Part shown: piece after piece, positions 26,378 to 35,364 of the stretch
Layout of the letters: the number at the start of each line of letters is the position of its first letter
Numbering within the stretch: position 1 is the first letter of the stretch
Source: Celerinatantimonas sp046054165
GTDB lineage: Bacteria > Pseudomonadota > Gammaproteobacteria > Enterobacterales > Celerinatantimonadaceae
Assembly (NCBI RefSeq): GCF_046054165.1
Contig: NZ_JBFNXK010000009.1
Span: forward strand, 1 to 64,000
DNA length: 64,000 nt
Direction: 5' to 3'
Notes under the pieces: generated by a model
What the model saw: only the letters and a program-made list of their open reading frames with translations
The model's database searches: none
Told to the model about the DNA's origin: nothing
Made by a program: the position numbers and the translations under genes

Positions 26378-26378
26378 T

Positions 26379-27467
26379 TTACATTTCCTTGACTGTAGAT
26401 GTCTGATGGATTGCCGCTTCAAATAGCGCTCTTCTTTGACGAAATGCAGCAGAAGCCTGATAGGTCTCTGTCGCAATAAGTTGGGTCGGCATCGTCTGCC
26501 AATGCAGACAACTGACTTGATGCCCTTCATTCACGGTTTCTAACTTAGGTTCCCGAAGCTGACACGACTCCTGAGCATAAGGACAACGCGTATGAAACCG
26601 GCAGCCCTGTGGGGGCTGCATCGGATTGGGAAGATCGCCGGATAAACTTGAGTGCCGGCGTTTGTTCCCGGGAGTTAGCGAAGGAGCACTGTCCAGCAAC
26701 GCTTGGGTATAAGGATGCTTGGGCTGATTAAAAATCGCATCCGCCGGCCCGACTTCAACAATCTGACCGAGATACATCACCGCCACACGGTCACTCATAT
26801 GCCGAATAATCGATAATCCGTGCGCAACAATAATCAGAGTCAACCCCAGCTGTTTTTTCAGGTCGACGAGCAAATTCACAACCTGCGCCTGGACCGAAAC
26901 ATCCAGAGCGGACACTGGCTCATCGCCTAAAATGACTTTCGGCCGGCTGGCCAACGCCCGGGCAATCCCTATTCGCTGCCGCTGGCCCCCTGAAAATTCA
27001 TGGGGATAGCGATTGATCATGGTTTCAGGTAGACCGACCATCGCCAACAATTCCCGCACCCGTTCCAATCGCTCCAGCTTAGAGAGCGATTCATGTAACC
27101 AGATCGGCTCGCCCACAATCTCTGCCACCGTCATCCGGGGATTTAACGAGGCAAACGGATCCTGAAAGATAATCTGCAATTGCTGACGTAGGGCTTGCTT
27201 GCGCTTTTTAGACATACGACTCACCGGCTGACCGTCGTAATAGACTTCCCCCTCGGAAATATCCAACAGATCCAGTAACAACCGTCCCAAGGTCGATTTA
27301 CCTGAACCGGATTCACCGACAATAGCCAATGTTTCACCGGGATACACTTGAAGAGACACCCGATCGACAGCCAGCAGCGAGGTTCGGGGAGTGAACAGTT
27401 TTTTAGGTCCGGCAAAGCGTTTACTTATCGCCATACTTTCCAAAATCGGAGATGGGGTCGTCATCAT
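26379..27467 (-). CDS. Peptide ABC transporter ATPase, DppF type (362 aa)
   Basis: One of two ATPases powering uptake. Walker A is GESGSGKSTLG, Q-loop FQDPFASLNPRM, signature FSGGQRQRIGIARAL and Walker B VILGDEPVSALDVS. The C-terminal oligopeptide-transporter extension carries PNPMQPPQGCRFHTRCPYAQESC, with Cys residues of the type that bind an Fe-S cluster in this family. The start overlaps the stop of the DppD-type gene by four bases. It ends one base before the binding-protein gene, whose ribosome site lies inside this frame. Confidence 0.92.
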   Translation of the reverse strand: MMTTPSPILESMAISKRFAGPKKLFTPRTSLLAVDRVSLQVYPGETLAIVGESGSGKSTLGRLLLDLLDISEGEVYYDGQPVSRMSKKRKQALRQQLQIIFQDPFASLNPRMTVAEIVGEPIWLHESLSKLERLERVRELLAMVGLPETMINRYPHEFSGGQRQRIGIARALASRPKVILGDEPVSALDVSVQAQVVNLLVDLKKQLGLTLIIVAHGLSIIRHMSDRVAVMYLGQIVEVGPADAIFNQPKHPYTQALLDSAPSLTPGNKRRHSSLSGDLPNPMQPPQGCRFHTRCPYAQESCQLREPKLETVNEGHQVSCLHWQTMPTQLIATETYQASAAFRQRRALFEAAIHQTSTVKEM

Positions 27468-28471
27468 CCAACCTCCTTCACATAAAGTTCGATCGGTGCT
27501 TTAAAACAGGCCGCGCGATGCTGCGACGTCCATGCTTTTAAGGGGGGTTTATCGATATGGCAGCGCACATCAGCGAATGGACAACGCGTCGCAAACCGGC
27601 ATCCGGAGGGCATCGCCTCTGGCGCTGGAACCAGCCCGGGGATCGTTGACAGTTTTTGTCCGGGTTTGGCCATAACCGGCATCGCTCCCATCAAGCCGAT
27701 GGTATATGGATGTTGAGGATCATTAAAAATCGCCTGCACCGAGCCCTGCTCGACAATTTGTCCGGCGTACATCACGATCACGTCATCAGCGGCTTCTGCG
27801 ACTACACCCAGATCGTGAGTGATGAGTAAAATAGCGCTCCCAAGATCATTCTGCAGCTCATTAAGCAGCGATAAAATCTGCGCCTGAATGGTCACGTCGA
27901 GCGCTGTGGTCGGCTCGTCTGCAACCAATAATTTGGGGCGATTAATCAATGCCATGGCAATCATGACCCGCTGGCGCATTCCTCCGGAAAGCTGGTGGGG
28001 ATAGGCCTTTAAGCGTTTTTCAGCGGCCGGGATTTGAACCTTTTGCAAAATAGCCAAAGCCGTTTGTCGAGCCTGAGCTTTAGAGACCTGATGGTGACGA
28101 AGCACGGCTTCTTCAAGCTGATCGCCAATGGTAAATGCCGGGTTTAACGAGGTCATCGGCTCCTGAAAAATCATGGCCATATCACGTCCCCGAATATCCG
28201 CTTTTTGTCGATCACTCAGCGCGCCAAGATCAACTCCGGCGAACTCAATCCGCCCTGAAAGTTGCCGCGCCTGACGGGGTGCAAGCCCCAGTAAAGTCAA
28301 CGAGGTCACACTCTTGCCACACCCGGATTCCCCCACCAGCGCCAGTGTTTTCCCCGGGGCGATGGTAAAACTCACGTGATCCAATACCGTCACGGGAGAC
28401 TTTTCAAATTGCACCGATAGATCGTCAATGGTCAACACGGGAATTACACCAGCATTCGACTCAGCGTCCAT
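27464..28471 (-). CDS. Peptide ABC transporter ATPase, DppD type (335 aa)
   Basis: The partner ATPase. Walker A is GESGCGKSVTSL, Q-loop FQEPMTSLNPAFTIGDQ, signature LSGGMRQRVMIAMAL, Walker B LLVADEPTTALDVT and H-loop LLITHDLGVV. The C-terminal motif PGLVPAPEAMPSGCRFATRCPFADVRC is typical of OppD/DppD. Its start codon follows the regulator stop by three bases, so regulator and transporter are co-transcribed. Confidence 0.92.
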   Translation of the reverse strand: MDAESNAGVIPVLTIDDLSVQFEKSPVTVLDHVSFTIAPGKTLALVGESGCGKSVTSLTLLGLAPRQARQLSGRIEFAGVDLGALSDRQKADIRGRDMAMIFQEPMTSLNPAFTIGDQLEEAVLRHHQVSKAQARQTALAILQKVQIPAAEKRLKAYPHQLSGGMRQRVMIAMALINRPKLLVADEPTTALDVTIQAQILSLLNELQNDLGSAILLITHDLGVVAEAADDVIVMYAGQIVEQGSVQAIFNDPQHPYTIGLMGAMPVMAKPGQKLSTIPGLVPAPEAMPSGCRFATRCPFADVRCHIDKPPLKAWTSQHRAACFKAPIELYVKEVG

Positions 28472-28474
28472 AAG

Positions 28475-29218
28475 CTATTCGTCCTCTTCTTCTGTGACCA
28501 GCTGCATAAAATTAGATTGCAGATCAAGAAGATGCTGACGCATCGCCTGAGCGGCTTCTTTAGGAGAACGCCGGGCAATGGCATCCACAATCGCCAGATG
28601 ATCATTATCGTAATGATTCATCTTGAGTCGGTTCCGCGCCCGGTCTCGCATGTCGCGCCAGATAGGATCCCGACGAATGGCATCAATCGCGTCAAATAAT
28701 CCCGTCAATAACCGGTTACCGGAGGCCTCGGCAATCGCACGGTGAAATGCACTGTCCCATAACTCATTCTGATCCGCATCCTCTGCCGGGATTGTTTTCA
28801 TCTTTTCGGATAAACGCCGCATCAGCGCTATCTGTTCTTCACTGGCCCGAATCGCTGCTAATCGGGCTAAATTGGGCTCAAACAGTAAGCGAGTTTCCAT
28901 CACTTCCAGCAAATTAGATTGTTTGGGAAGAGCGACCAAATCCAGCGGATGTTGCGGAGCACCGGGCCCCACAAAAGTACCTTTGCCTTGCTTGCGCCAG
29001 ATCCGGCCTTCTTCTTCGAGTACATCCAGCGCTCGTCGAATCGCCCGCCGCCCGACATGAAAGCGCTCTGCCAATTCCCGCTCCGTCGGCAAAGGCGTAT
29101 GCACATCACCGTTAAATTCTCTTAACATTTGCCGCAATTGATCGAGGGCTGAATTCGATGAATCGCTCTCTGAAATGCACGAAGTTAATGGATCTTTAGA
29201 AATTGGTTCACTACTCAT
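28475..29218 (-). CDS. GntR-family (FadR subfamily) regulator (247 aa)
   Basis: The N-terminal winged helix (~25-95) includes PLPTERELAERFHVGRRAIRRALDVLEEEG and WRKQGKGTFV. The C-terminal FCD helical domain (~110-235) has the metal-site pattern ExRLLFEPNLARLAAIRASEE, DSAFHRAIAEASGN and HxAIVDAIARRSPKEAAQAMRQHL. FCD-type regulators bind small carboxylates or amino acids and usually repress their own operon. It heads the transporter-ggt operon and most likely controls it. No clear operator palindrome was found in the ~250 bp upstream. Confidence 0.88.
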   Translation of the reverse strand: MSSEPISKDPLTSCISESDSSNSALDQLRQMLREFNGDVHTPLPTERELAERFHVGRRAIRRALDVLEEEGRIWRKQGKGTFVGPGAPQHPLDLVALPKQSNLLEVMETRLLFEPNLARLAAIRASEEQIALMRRLSEKMKTIPAEDADQNELWDSAFHRAIAEASGNRLLTGLFDAIDAIRRDPIWRDMRDRARNRLKMNHYDNDHLAIVDAIARRSPKEAAQAMRQHLLDLQSNFMQLVTEEEDE

Positions 29219-29394
29219 AACAATTTATTCGCTAATTAACGGGCTTAAATGCAATAGATATGATTTTTCATGAAGCAATAACCGAACCAATATAAATTGG
29301 TTCATCCCGCTGTGAACGGAGATAGCTTTAATTACAACCAGTTAACAACAAAAAAGGGAATGTGAAAGAAAATAACGCTGAGGGAATACCGTAG

Positions 29395-29439
29395 CAAAAT
29401 AGAAAAACGCTTCATTAATAAGCATCATAATGAAGCGTT
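29395..29439 (-). terminator. Strong intrinsic terminator after the pectate lyase gene
   Basis: A perfect 12-bp stem AACGCTTCATTA (29406-29417) / TAATGAAGCGTT (29428-29439) with a 10-nt loop is followed on the minus strand by TTTTTCTATTTT. It lies 36 bp beyond the lyase stop codon. Confidence 0.85.
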
Positions 29440-29475
29440 GGCCCCGTAACAGGGCATGTGGTGGGCTACAAACAG

Positions 29476-30618
29476 TTATTGCGGACCGGCATTGGACTGA
29501 ACATAATTGGGAACACTGGCCGCAGCCGTTGGGGTATAACTATAACTGACTGCATTACCAAAACTCGACCCCGTCGCGGAATTGCCAGTCGTATTATTAT
29601 AAATATTATTACGTTCATAAAAACGATAGCTATAGCCACTGGAATCTTGCGAAATGGTATTGCTGTTGTTGGTGTAATAAAAATAGTTGTCTTCTGACAC
29701 GACGACACTACCGCTGTTGATCTGGATCGCTTCATACTGGGCGACCGGATAACTGTGACCATCACTCCCGGTACGGCTTCCGGTTACCGCTGGATGATTG
29801 TCAAAGTAGTTGCTATATACATGGACCCAGCCCCGAAAGAGCGGACGCCCCCGCATATATGGCCCAAACCAGTTATGGTGAACGGTAACATGCAAGCGAC
29901 CGGTTCCAATATAAGAATCGGATGAATTGGCCCCAATCACCATCGCCAGTCGTTCACCTGCCAGATCGGTATACGATCCAACCCAGTTCCAAACCGGATC
30001 AGGGCTCATATAGGTCCAGTCATGTGTAAAATAAAAGTGGTTATAGGAAATAGTGACATAATCCGAGGACAACGCCACACTCATCAAATCATCACTGGTA
30101 TCATAAAAAGTACAATGCGTGATCAGGGCATTACTAATCCGTCGTAATGAAACGCCTTCATAGTTAATCCCGACATTATTCGATGAGCCATGAACCTGAG
30201 TAGGTAGATTTTGCAAATCCCGAATATTGCCATGAAAGGTAATATTCGACACTTTGATATTTTCGATATTGGTACCGGATGAAAGCTGTTCACCATCAAA
30301 CTTCAGCTGAATATTTTCCAGCACAGCTTGCCCACCTGGGGCCCCTTCAATCGTGGTGTTATTCCAGTTGGTATTGGCAAAAGTAAGTGTGGTTAACTGA
30401 GCCCCCCCATAAATTGTTCCTCGTATAATAATATGATGTGAACCGGCATTAAATGCGGCCCGTAACTGAGACAAACTAGAAACGGTGGTAGCGGAATAAT
30501 TATCGCCTCCGCTGGTATTAGAAAAACCTCCGGTATCAGCAGCATAAGCTACCGATCCCCAAAGCAGCGCCCCGAGCGATAACACGGACGCCTTTTGCAA
30601 TAATCCCTGAGTGAACAT
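29476..30618 (-). CDS. Secreted pectate lyase, PL1 family (380 aa)
   Basis: It cleaves polygalacturonate by beta-elimination outside the cell. It has a Sec signal peptide (~1-26, ending VAYA-ADTGG). The parallel beta-helix shows IEG, NIKVSNITF and a Ca-binding segment DTSDDLMSVALSSDYVTISYNHF. The catalytic-face stretch VHHNWFGPYMRGRPLFRG is followed by VHVYSNYFDN. The tail from ~350 is Ser/Thr/Ala-rich. Length and order fit bacterial PelA/PelB-like enzymes secreted by a type II system. It is a single gene with its own terminator and a KdgR-like box upstream, so it should be induced by pectin breakdown products. Confidence 0.93.
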   Translation of the reverse strand: MFTQGLLQKASVLSLGALLWGSVAYAADTGGFSNTSGGDNYSATTVSSLSQLRAAFNAGSHHIIIRGTIYGGAQLTTLTFANTNWNNTTIEGAPGGQAVLENIQLKFDGEQLSSGTNIENIKVSNITFHGNIRDLQNLPTQVHGSSNNVGINYEGVSLRRISNALITHCTFYDTSDDLMSVALSSDYVTISYNHFYFTHDWTYMSPDPVWNWVGSYTDLAGERLAMVIGANSSDSYIGTGRLHVTVHHNWFGPYMRGRPLFRGWVHVYSNYFDNHPAVTGSRTGSDGHSYPVAQYEAIQINSGSVVVSEDNYFYYTNNSNTISQDSSGYSYRFYERNNIYNNTTGNSATGSSFGNAVSYSYTPTAAASVPNYVQSNAGPQ

Positions 30619-30663
30619 GAATGTTCTCCTTAATCATTTAAAATCGAAACACATATTTTTTAA

Positions 30664-30682
30664 AATAAAAAAATGTTTCATA
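30664..30682 (-). promoter_or_regulatory. KdgR-like operator upstream of the pectate lyase gene
   Basis: AATAAAAAAATGTTTCATA matches 17 of 19 positions of the KdgR operator consensus of pectinolytic enterobacteria (AATRAAAYRNYRTTTYATT). It lies 46-64 bp upstream of the start codon, a place suited to repression. No kdgR gene is in the window. Confidence 0.65.
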
Positions 30683-31198
30683 TTCATCATGATGATATAA
30701 CAGTCAACATAATCATCAATAAATGATTAACTCATCAATTGTGTATTTTCTATTTCATTCGCCTCGATCACATATTTGACTATTTTATAATCAAAATTTG
30801 CATATTTACCGCAGCCCCTCGTATCGCCATGGAGAGCGCCTTGATATCTGCTCACCCGAAGGATCCAACACGCTGATTTCGGCTGATTGAGAACACAATC
30901 ATAGGACAGCCATTCCCCCCATCATCACGCCAGAATCATCCTCCCAAACTATCCCCGCGTTTATCCGGTGGGACTTATTATTTTGTCGGTGACTTATTAT
31001 TTTGCCTATTATTTTTTAGGCTATTATGTATCTTACATCTATACTAGGAGCGGTTGATCTTAAGTGATTATTTTTGCAGCCCTCTGGGGTTCGGGTTCAT
31101 TTAAATCCATTTTGAATAAAATTTAACCAAAAAGATCGGCAGCCCCTCGAAACCTCGCGGTAATATCGTGTTTATTATTTATTTACAAGGAATGTTTT
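30683..31198. other. AT-rich intergenic region
   Basis: This region holds the divergent upstream regions of the lyase and of a small secreted-protein gene. It includes an imperfect repeat of GACTTATTATTTTG and a weak hairpin GCCTA-TTATTTTT-TAGGC at about 31007-31022. No gene is seen. Confidence 0.4.
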
Positions 31199-31390
31199 AT
31201 GTACAAAAGTTTTGTAAAGACAGCTATCGCTTTGGGAGTTTTATTTACTGTAAATGTAGCAATGGCAGATTATCCGCCCAAAGGGAAAACCTGTCCTCCG
31301 GGGACACATTGGACTAAAGACCATATGAGTGGACCATGGTATTGCGGCGTGCCTAGAAAATCGACACCCACAAAAACTCAATCTGAATAA
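31199..31390 (+). CDS. Small secreted protein with one Cys pair (63 aa)
   Basis: The Sec signal peptide (MYKSFVKTAIALGVLFTVNVAMA) would release a ~40-aa basic peptide with two Cys (KGKTCPPGTHWTKDHMSGPWYCGVPRK) able to form one disulfide. The ribosome site AAGGAA is well placed. A hairpin terminator follows at 31483. No family was recognised, and its location between a pectate lyase and a dehydrogenase does not indicate a function. Confidence 0.65.
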   Translation: MYKSFVKTAIALGVLFTVNVAMADYPPKGKTCPPGTHWTKDHMSGPWYCGVPRKSTPTKTQSE

Positions 31391-31482
31391 TTTTTATAGT
31401 TGATGAATTGGTTCATATAAATTGAGAAAAGAATCATTGACAACGATCATCAAGAGCCAATTCGCATTTTCTCTAGATGTGA

Positions 31483-31510
31483 AATAACCGCGGTTACAAA
31501 CGCGGTTATT
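31483..31510 (+). terminator. Hairpin after the small secreted-protein gene
   Basis: AATAACCGCG-GTTACAAA-CGCGGTTATT has a perfect 10-bp stem, with A/T-rich flanks but no long T-run. Confidence 0.6.
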
Positions 31511-31653
31511 ATGACATTCACTCACTTTATATCTTTTTATCCGTCCCGCTCGCAAATGATCCAAAGCGTCAGCAAAAGGTCAATAACTGTTGCATTCAAT
31601 ACGGCCATCGTCCTTGCCGATCATCCCAGCGAATATAACCGTCCTACCCGATG

Positions 31654-32640
31654 TTAAGCATCGCCCGGAAAAACGATTCCCACTTCTTTACGGGCCTGTT
31701 CCAGCGTATTTGAAACGGTGAGCGCCATATCTAACAGTTGATAACACGTTTTTAGGTCACCGGCGTCATAGAGCGATTTGAACTGTTCAAATTCATACAC
31801 CATATGATTAACGTCTTGGCTATCCTGCTGTGTTTCAACCTTGCCCTGAATGTTCAATTCGATGCTGTTACAAACATTCGGAGGGCTGATAATCCGCGCA
31901 TATCCTTGGGTACCTTGAACCGTCACATAGCCTGGGCTTTCTGAATCTTTTGCACCACTACAAACGGCGATAAAGTCCGCATATTGTAAGAACAAAGTTC
32001 CTGAAGTGTCGATGCCATTAAAACCTTGATTACAGTAATAGTGGATATCCACTGGTTCACCAAATAAAGCGATAACCAAATACACATTATATAAATTGAT
32101 ATCATATAACGCGCCTCCGGACATGGCTGGGTCAAATACCGGATGAACATTCCCCTGCACATAGGCGTCATATCGGCTGGAATATTGGGAATAATTACAT
32201 TGGATGAGTTTGATATCCCCCAACTGCGCGAGTGCACTTTGAAAACGTTTAAAACAAGGTGTGTGAATCGATGTAATGGCTTCAAACAGAAATAGCTGGT
32301 TTTGTTTGGCTAATTCAGCCAATTGACTCGTTTCGGTGTAGGTTGATGTAAATGGTTTTTCACAAATGACGTGTTTGCCCGCCTGAAGCGCTGCTTGGGC
32401 ATACTGAAAATGCAGATTGTTCGGAATACCCAGATACACAAAATCAATAGTTTCATCAGCAAGCAGCGCCGCATAATCAGTATACAATTTCTGAATATGG
32501 TGCTGGTGTTGTAACTGTTCACCTTTTTGACGGCTTTGGGGCCTGACGCACAGTGCAGCAATTTCAATATCTTCTAACTGGTTTAATGCATCAATGCAGG
32601 ATAAGACAATTTTCCCTGAACCTACCAGAGCAACTTTCAT
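31654..32640 (-). CDS. Gfo/Idh/MocA-family oxidoreductase (328 aa)
   Basis: An NAD(P)-dependent dehydrogenase of the glucose-fructose oxidoreductase family. The Rossmann motif is VALVGSGKIVLSCIDAL at the N-terminus, followed by the family motif GKHVICEKPFTST (Lys of EKP binds cofactor and substrate). The middle has GGALYDINLYNVYLVIALFGEP. It is a stand-alone gene with GAGGAG as ribosome site. Substrates in this family are sugars and inositols; nothing here narrows it. Confidence 0.85.
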   Translation of the reverse strand: MKVALVGSGKIVLSCIDALNQLEDIEIAALCVRPQSRQKGEQLQHQHHIQKLYTDYAALLADETIDFVYLGIPNNLHFQYAQAALQAGKHVICEKPFTSTYTETSQLAELAKQNQLFLFEAITSIHTPCFKRFQSALAQLGDIKLIQCNYSQYSSRYDAYVQGNVHPVFDPAMSGGALYDINLYNVYLVIALFGEPVDIHYYCNQGFNGIDTSGTLFLQYADFIAVCSGAKDSESPGYVTVQGTQGYARIISPPNVCNSIELNIQGKVETQQDSQDVNHMVYEFEQFKSLYDAGDLKTCYQLLDMALTVSNTLEQARKEVGIVFPGDA

Positions 32641-32913
32641 CGATATACTCCTCTCTCAATCTAGCGTTTCGCTGTCGGTGTTAGGATGACGCACGTCAGC
32701 CACGTCCCTTATGTTAAATGATTTGCATGGATAATAACGACTCTAATTCAAGTAAAGTGAGACCCAGAGTTTAATTGCAACACCATTGAGCGATGTCATC
32801 GTCCGATGCAGCGCTGGCTCCTCGATAACACGCATCAACGCAACATAACACGCAAAAAATAAAGAGAGTGCTCCCTTGATAGGCCCTGAAGAGACCGTTT
32901 CAGTATTTGTTCT
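32641..32913. other. Intergenic region without recognisable feature
   Basis: Contains the promoter region of the dehydrogenase gene and the end of the protease gene. No gene or clear terminator was seen. Confidence 0.35.
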
Positions 32914-33957
32914 CTATCCATGCAATCGTTCAAAAGCAGCATACGCTGAAGTAATCGCATTATTGTATTTGCCCGTTGGTGCGCTTTGACTGTCACTTGG
33001 GGCCTGATGGGGTTTAAAAAAATCCGATCCCAGATTCACACCGAGTAAAAATATTTCAGGCGCTGTCGTTGCTTGTTGAAACGCAAATACAGGCCCACCG
33101 GAATCACCAGGTAAGGACGTATTTTGTGTATCCGATTGAAACAGCAAAACATCTTGATACTCTTTCACCATTTCGCCATCTTCACAAACAATGGCCCGAT
33201 AGTGATCTGTACCCTCTGGCTCTATAACACGATATTTGAGGTTATCAAGCGTTGCGGTGTAATCATCACCGGTATCGGTGCTTGGCTTACCATAACCGAA
33301 CTGGAAGAACTGATAATCTCTCAATCCGCTCACACGTTTTGTACTGGTTGCATACTTTTTCAGTTCACTGATGAAATTCATCTGATTTTGCAGTAATGAT
33401 TGAAGATGTGTCCTATCTCTTGGACCAAGCAGACTAGCGCGAGGCACCTCATTTTCTGCATAACTAAAACGGAGCAAACATAAATCAGTTGTCCAGTCGC
33501 CAGTGTTGATTAAATTCGCAGCAACCATGTTTGCAACCCCATTTTTTGCTTTGGGTTCAGAAAAGGTCTGATTTTTCGTGATGCCTTTCATCTTCAAACT
33601 TTGTAGTTGCTTTTCTGCTTCATTTTGAGCTTGTGTATCATCCAATGCTCTATAGTGTATTTTTACATTCGTTTTAAAATAATTAAGAAGCGTTTGGGAG
33701 TGCTTCAATATATCGCTATTCTGCCAATTTATGGGGTAGCCGGGAAAATCTGCGGAGCCTTTAGCAGCCAGTAATACATTATGAGCAGCCGTTAATACCA
33801 TTGCCTGCCGAGAGGCAACATCACCATATAAAATAATGCCCGATCCCGAAAATCCACCGTGTTTAAGTAGCACTGTAGAGAGCTTCATTTTATCCAACAT
33901 CCCATTAGCTAGATTCTTAGTAATGTTGGATGTGAGTAATTCTTGTTTTGAAATCAT
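32914..33957 (-). CDS. Trypsin-like serine protease without signal peptide (347 aa)
   Basis: A chymotrypsin-fold protease with an apparently complete triad: His59 (VLTAAHNVL), Asp158 (DWTTDLCLLRF) and Ser285 (LPGDSGGPVF). The N-terminus (MISKQELLTSNITKNLANGM) is hydrophilic, with no Sec signal or membrane anchor, which is unusual for a bacterial trypsin-like enzyme. An insert of ~70 residues sits between His and Asp. It is divergent from a GIY-YIG-like gene 175-190 bp away. It may act in the cytoplasm as a conflict-system protease, or be exported by a signal-less route; this is inference. The ribosome site TAGGAACG supports the start. Confidence 0.75.
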   Translation of the reverse strand: MISKQELLTSNITKNLANGMLDKMKLSTVLLKHGGFSGSGIILYGDVASRQAMVLTAAHNVLLAAKGSADFPGYPINWQNSDILKHSQTLLNYFKTNVKIHYRALDDTQAQNEAEKQLQSLKMKGITKNQTFSEPKAKNGVANMVAANLINTGDWTTDLCLLRFSYAENEVPRASLLGPRDRTHLQSLLQNQMNFISELKKYATSTKRVSGLRDYQFFQFGYGKPSTDTGDDYTATLDNLKYRVIEPEGTDHYRAIVCEDGEMVKEYQDVLLFQSDTQNTSLPGDSGGPVFAFQQATTAPEIFLLGVNLGSDFFKPHQAPSDSQSAPTGKYNNAITSAYAAFERLHG

Positions 33958-34132
33958 ATCGTTCCTACCATCGGCAATCGAAAATAGGAATACTATGGAA
34001 TGAAATGGTATTCATTAATCGGGGAAAACGATGCTTTAAATAGTTCTATACGGTATTAACCCGTTTTTTTAGATGGTTCCACCAAGGAATAATAAACAGC
34101 AGCCCATAGACTTTTTCTATCTTTAATTTTCG

Positions 34133-34708
34133 ATGAGCATCTTATTTATGGCTGATGTAGAGTATCAATTAGGGGCCCCCATTGCGTTGGAGCAAATGTT
34201 ACCCGCAGCCGCTGGCGTCGCGACGGCTATCCCAGCAGCGTTTACCAACACCGCGGGCGTTTATTTAATTTTGAACCAGAACAATCTTGTTGAAAACCGC
34301 TACATGGGTATCACCCATAGTTTTCAAGACCGATTTAGAGGGAGACAAGGGGCTTGTTACGAACTGGGATTTGCCCAAAACGTACTCCACGATATCTACG
34401 CCTTTGTTGGAAGCATGCGCTATAGAGACTCTGCGGCAGCCGGTGCTCTACCTCCCGCCTGGAACAATGCACCGGGCTACGTCGCCGGTCATCTGACCAT
34501 TCATTTAGATGGTCAAAACTATGACCTGGAACATATGTTTATTAAGGCAGCCCAATACTCTTGGCCATTGGGGACCATTACTAATACTCAAAAAGTCGGC
34601 CCCCTAAATAACACAGGCGCATATCCAATCAATATAACCCTAAGTTGGATGGGAGCTTTCCCGGGAAATATTCAAGTGACTATCCCTGTAGGTGGGTCTT
34701 TAAACTAA
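34133..34708 (+). CDS. Putative GIY-YIG-like nuclease domain protein (191 aa)
   Basis: Residues ~40-70 read AGVYLILNQNN then NRYMGITHSFQDRFRGR. This matches the GIY (G42-V-Y44), YIG (Y57-M-G59) and downstream Arg motifs of GIY-YIG nucleases. A later Glu (YDLEHMF, Glu133) could be the metal ligand. The C-terminal ~50 residues (LSWMGAFPGNIQVTIPVGG) look like a beta-rich add-on. An alternative start is ATG at 34148 (MADVEYQ); neither start has a strong ribosome site. Divergent from the signal-less trypsin-like gene. The motif match is short, so the call is tentative. Confidence 0.5.
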   Translation: MSILFMADVEYQLGAPIALEQMLPAAAGVATAIPAAFTNTAGVYLILNQNNLVENRYMGITHSFQDRFRGRQGACYELGFAQNVLHDIYAFVGSMRYRDSAAAGALPPAWNNAPGYVAGHLTIHLDGQNYDLEHMFIKAAQYSWPLGTITNTQKVGPLNNTGAYPINITLSWMGAFPGNIQVTIPVGGSLN

Positions 34709-34816
34709 AAGAAATCATTTGTGCAAAGTAAACCAGCCCCAAAACGAAACCTCAGCTTGAAATCATCCTTCCGGGCTATCTCGCAGCATTCAGTAGCTAG
34801 CCCATGATTTAGCGCT

Positions 34817-35215
34817 TCACTTCACCCGAATATATTCTTTGGTTACGGCATTTGTGGCCAAATCAGCACAACGCTTTCCCCAATACTCAACAAATGCATC
34901 GGCCTTATCTGGATGGTTTTGGTAATATTTAACAACGTGAGCTTCATTTTTCATTTTTTCACGCAAGGCTTGAAGCATTAATGATTGCGCAAACTTTACA
35001 TCGATCCCTTCTCGTATCGCATCGGCCTGTAATTGATCTGGTATTTTCTTAACTTTATCCCAATCCACAATCATCCCCGCATGCTCACAACTCTTTACGC
35101 TTACGGCCAACTCTGTCAGCAAGTTGACTCGCTCTGTATAGTCTGGAGAATCCACTTCATCTGAAAAGGCTTGTATTGATAAAACCAGCATTATTAAGGC
35201 GATGAGTTTTTCCAT
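34817..35215 (-). CDS. Periplasmic hypothetical protein (132 aa)
   Basis: The signal peptide MEKLIALIMLVLSIQAFS precedes a mature helical protein with two Cys (KSCEHAG; GKRCADLATN) that probably form a disulfide. The ATG at 35215 with GAAGGA upstream was preferred to TTG at 35227. Family not recognised. Isolated gene on the minus strand. Confidence 0.65.
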   Translation of the reverse strand: MEKLIALIMLVLSIQAFSDEVDSPDYTERVNLLTELAVSVKSCEHAGMIVDWDKVKKIPDQLQADAIREGIDVKFAQSLMLQALREKMKNEAHVVKYYQNHPDKADAFVEYWGKRCADLATNAVTKEYIRVK

Positions 35216-35364
35216 TTGATCCTTCAATTGGTTTTTGAAACGTCCGAATGCCCGATAAACGAGCCCGCCACACGATACAAAATTGTGGTACTGATGTATG
35301 ACGGCAGAGTCACTGTTTAATGATTGATAACAGGCCTTATTTTACATATTGAGTGGTCATATTC

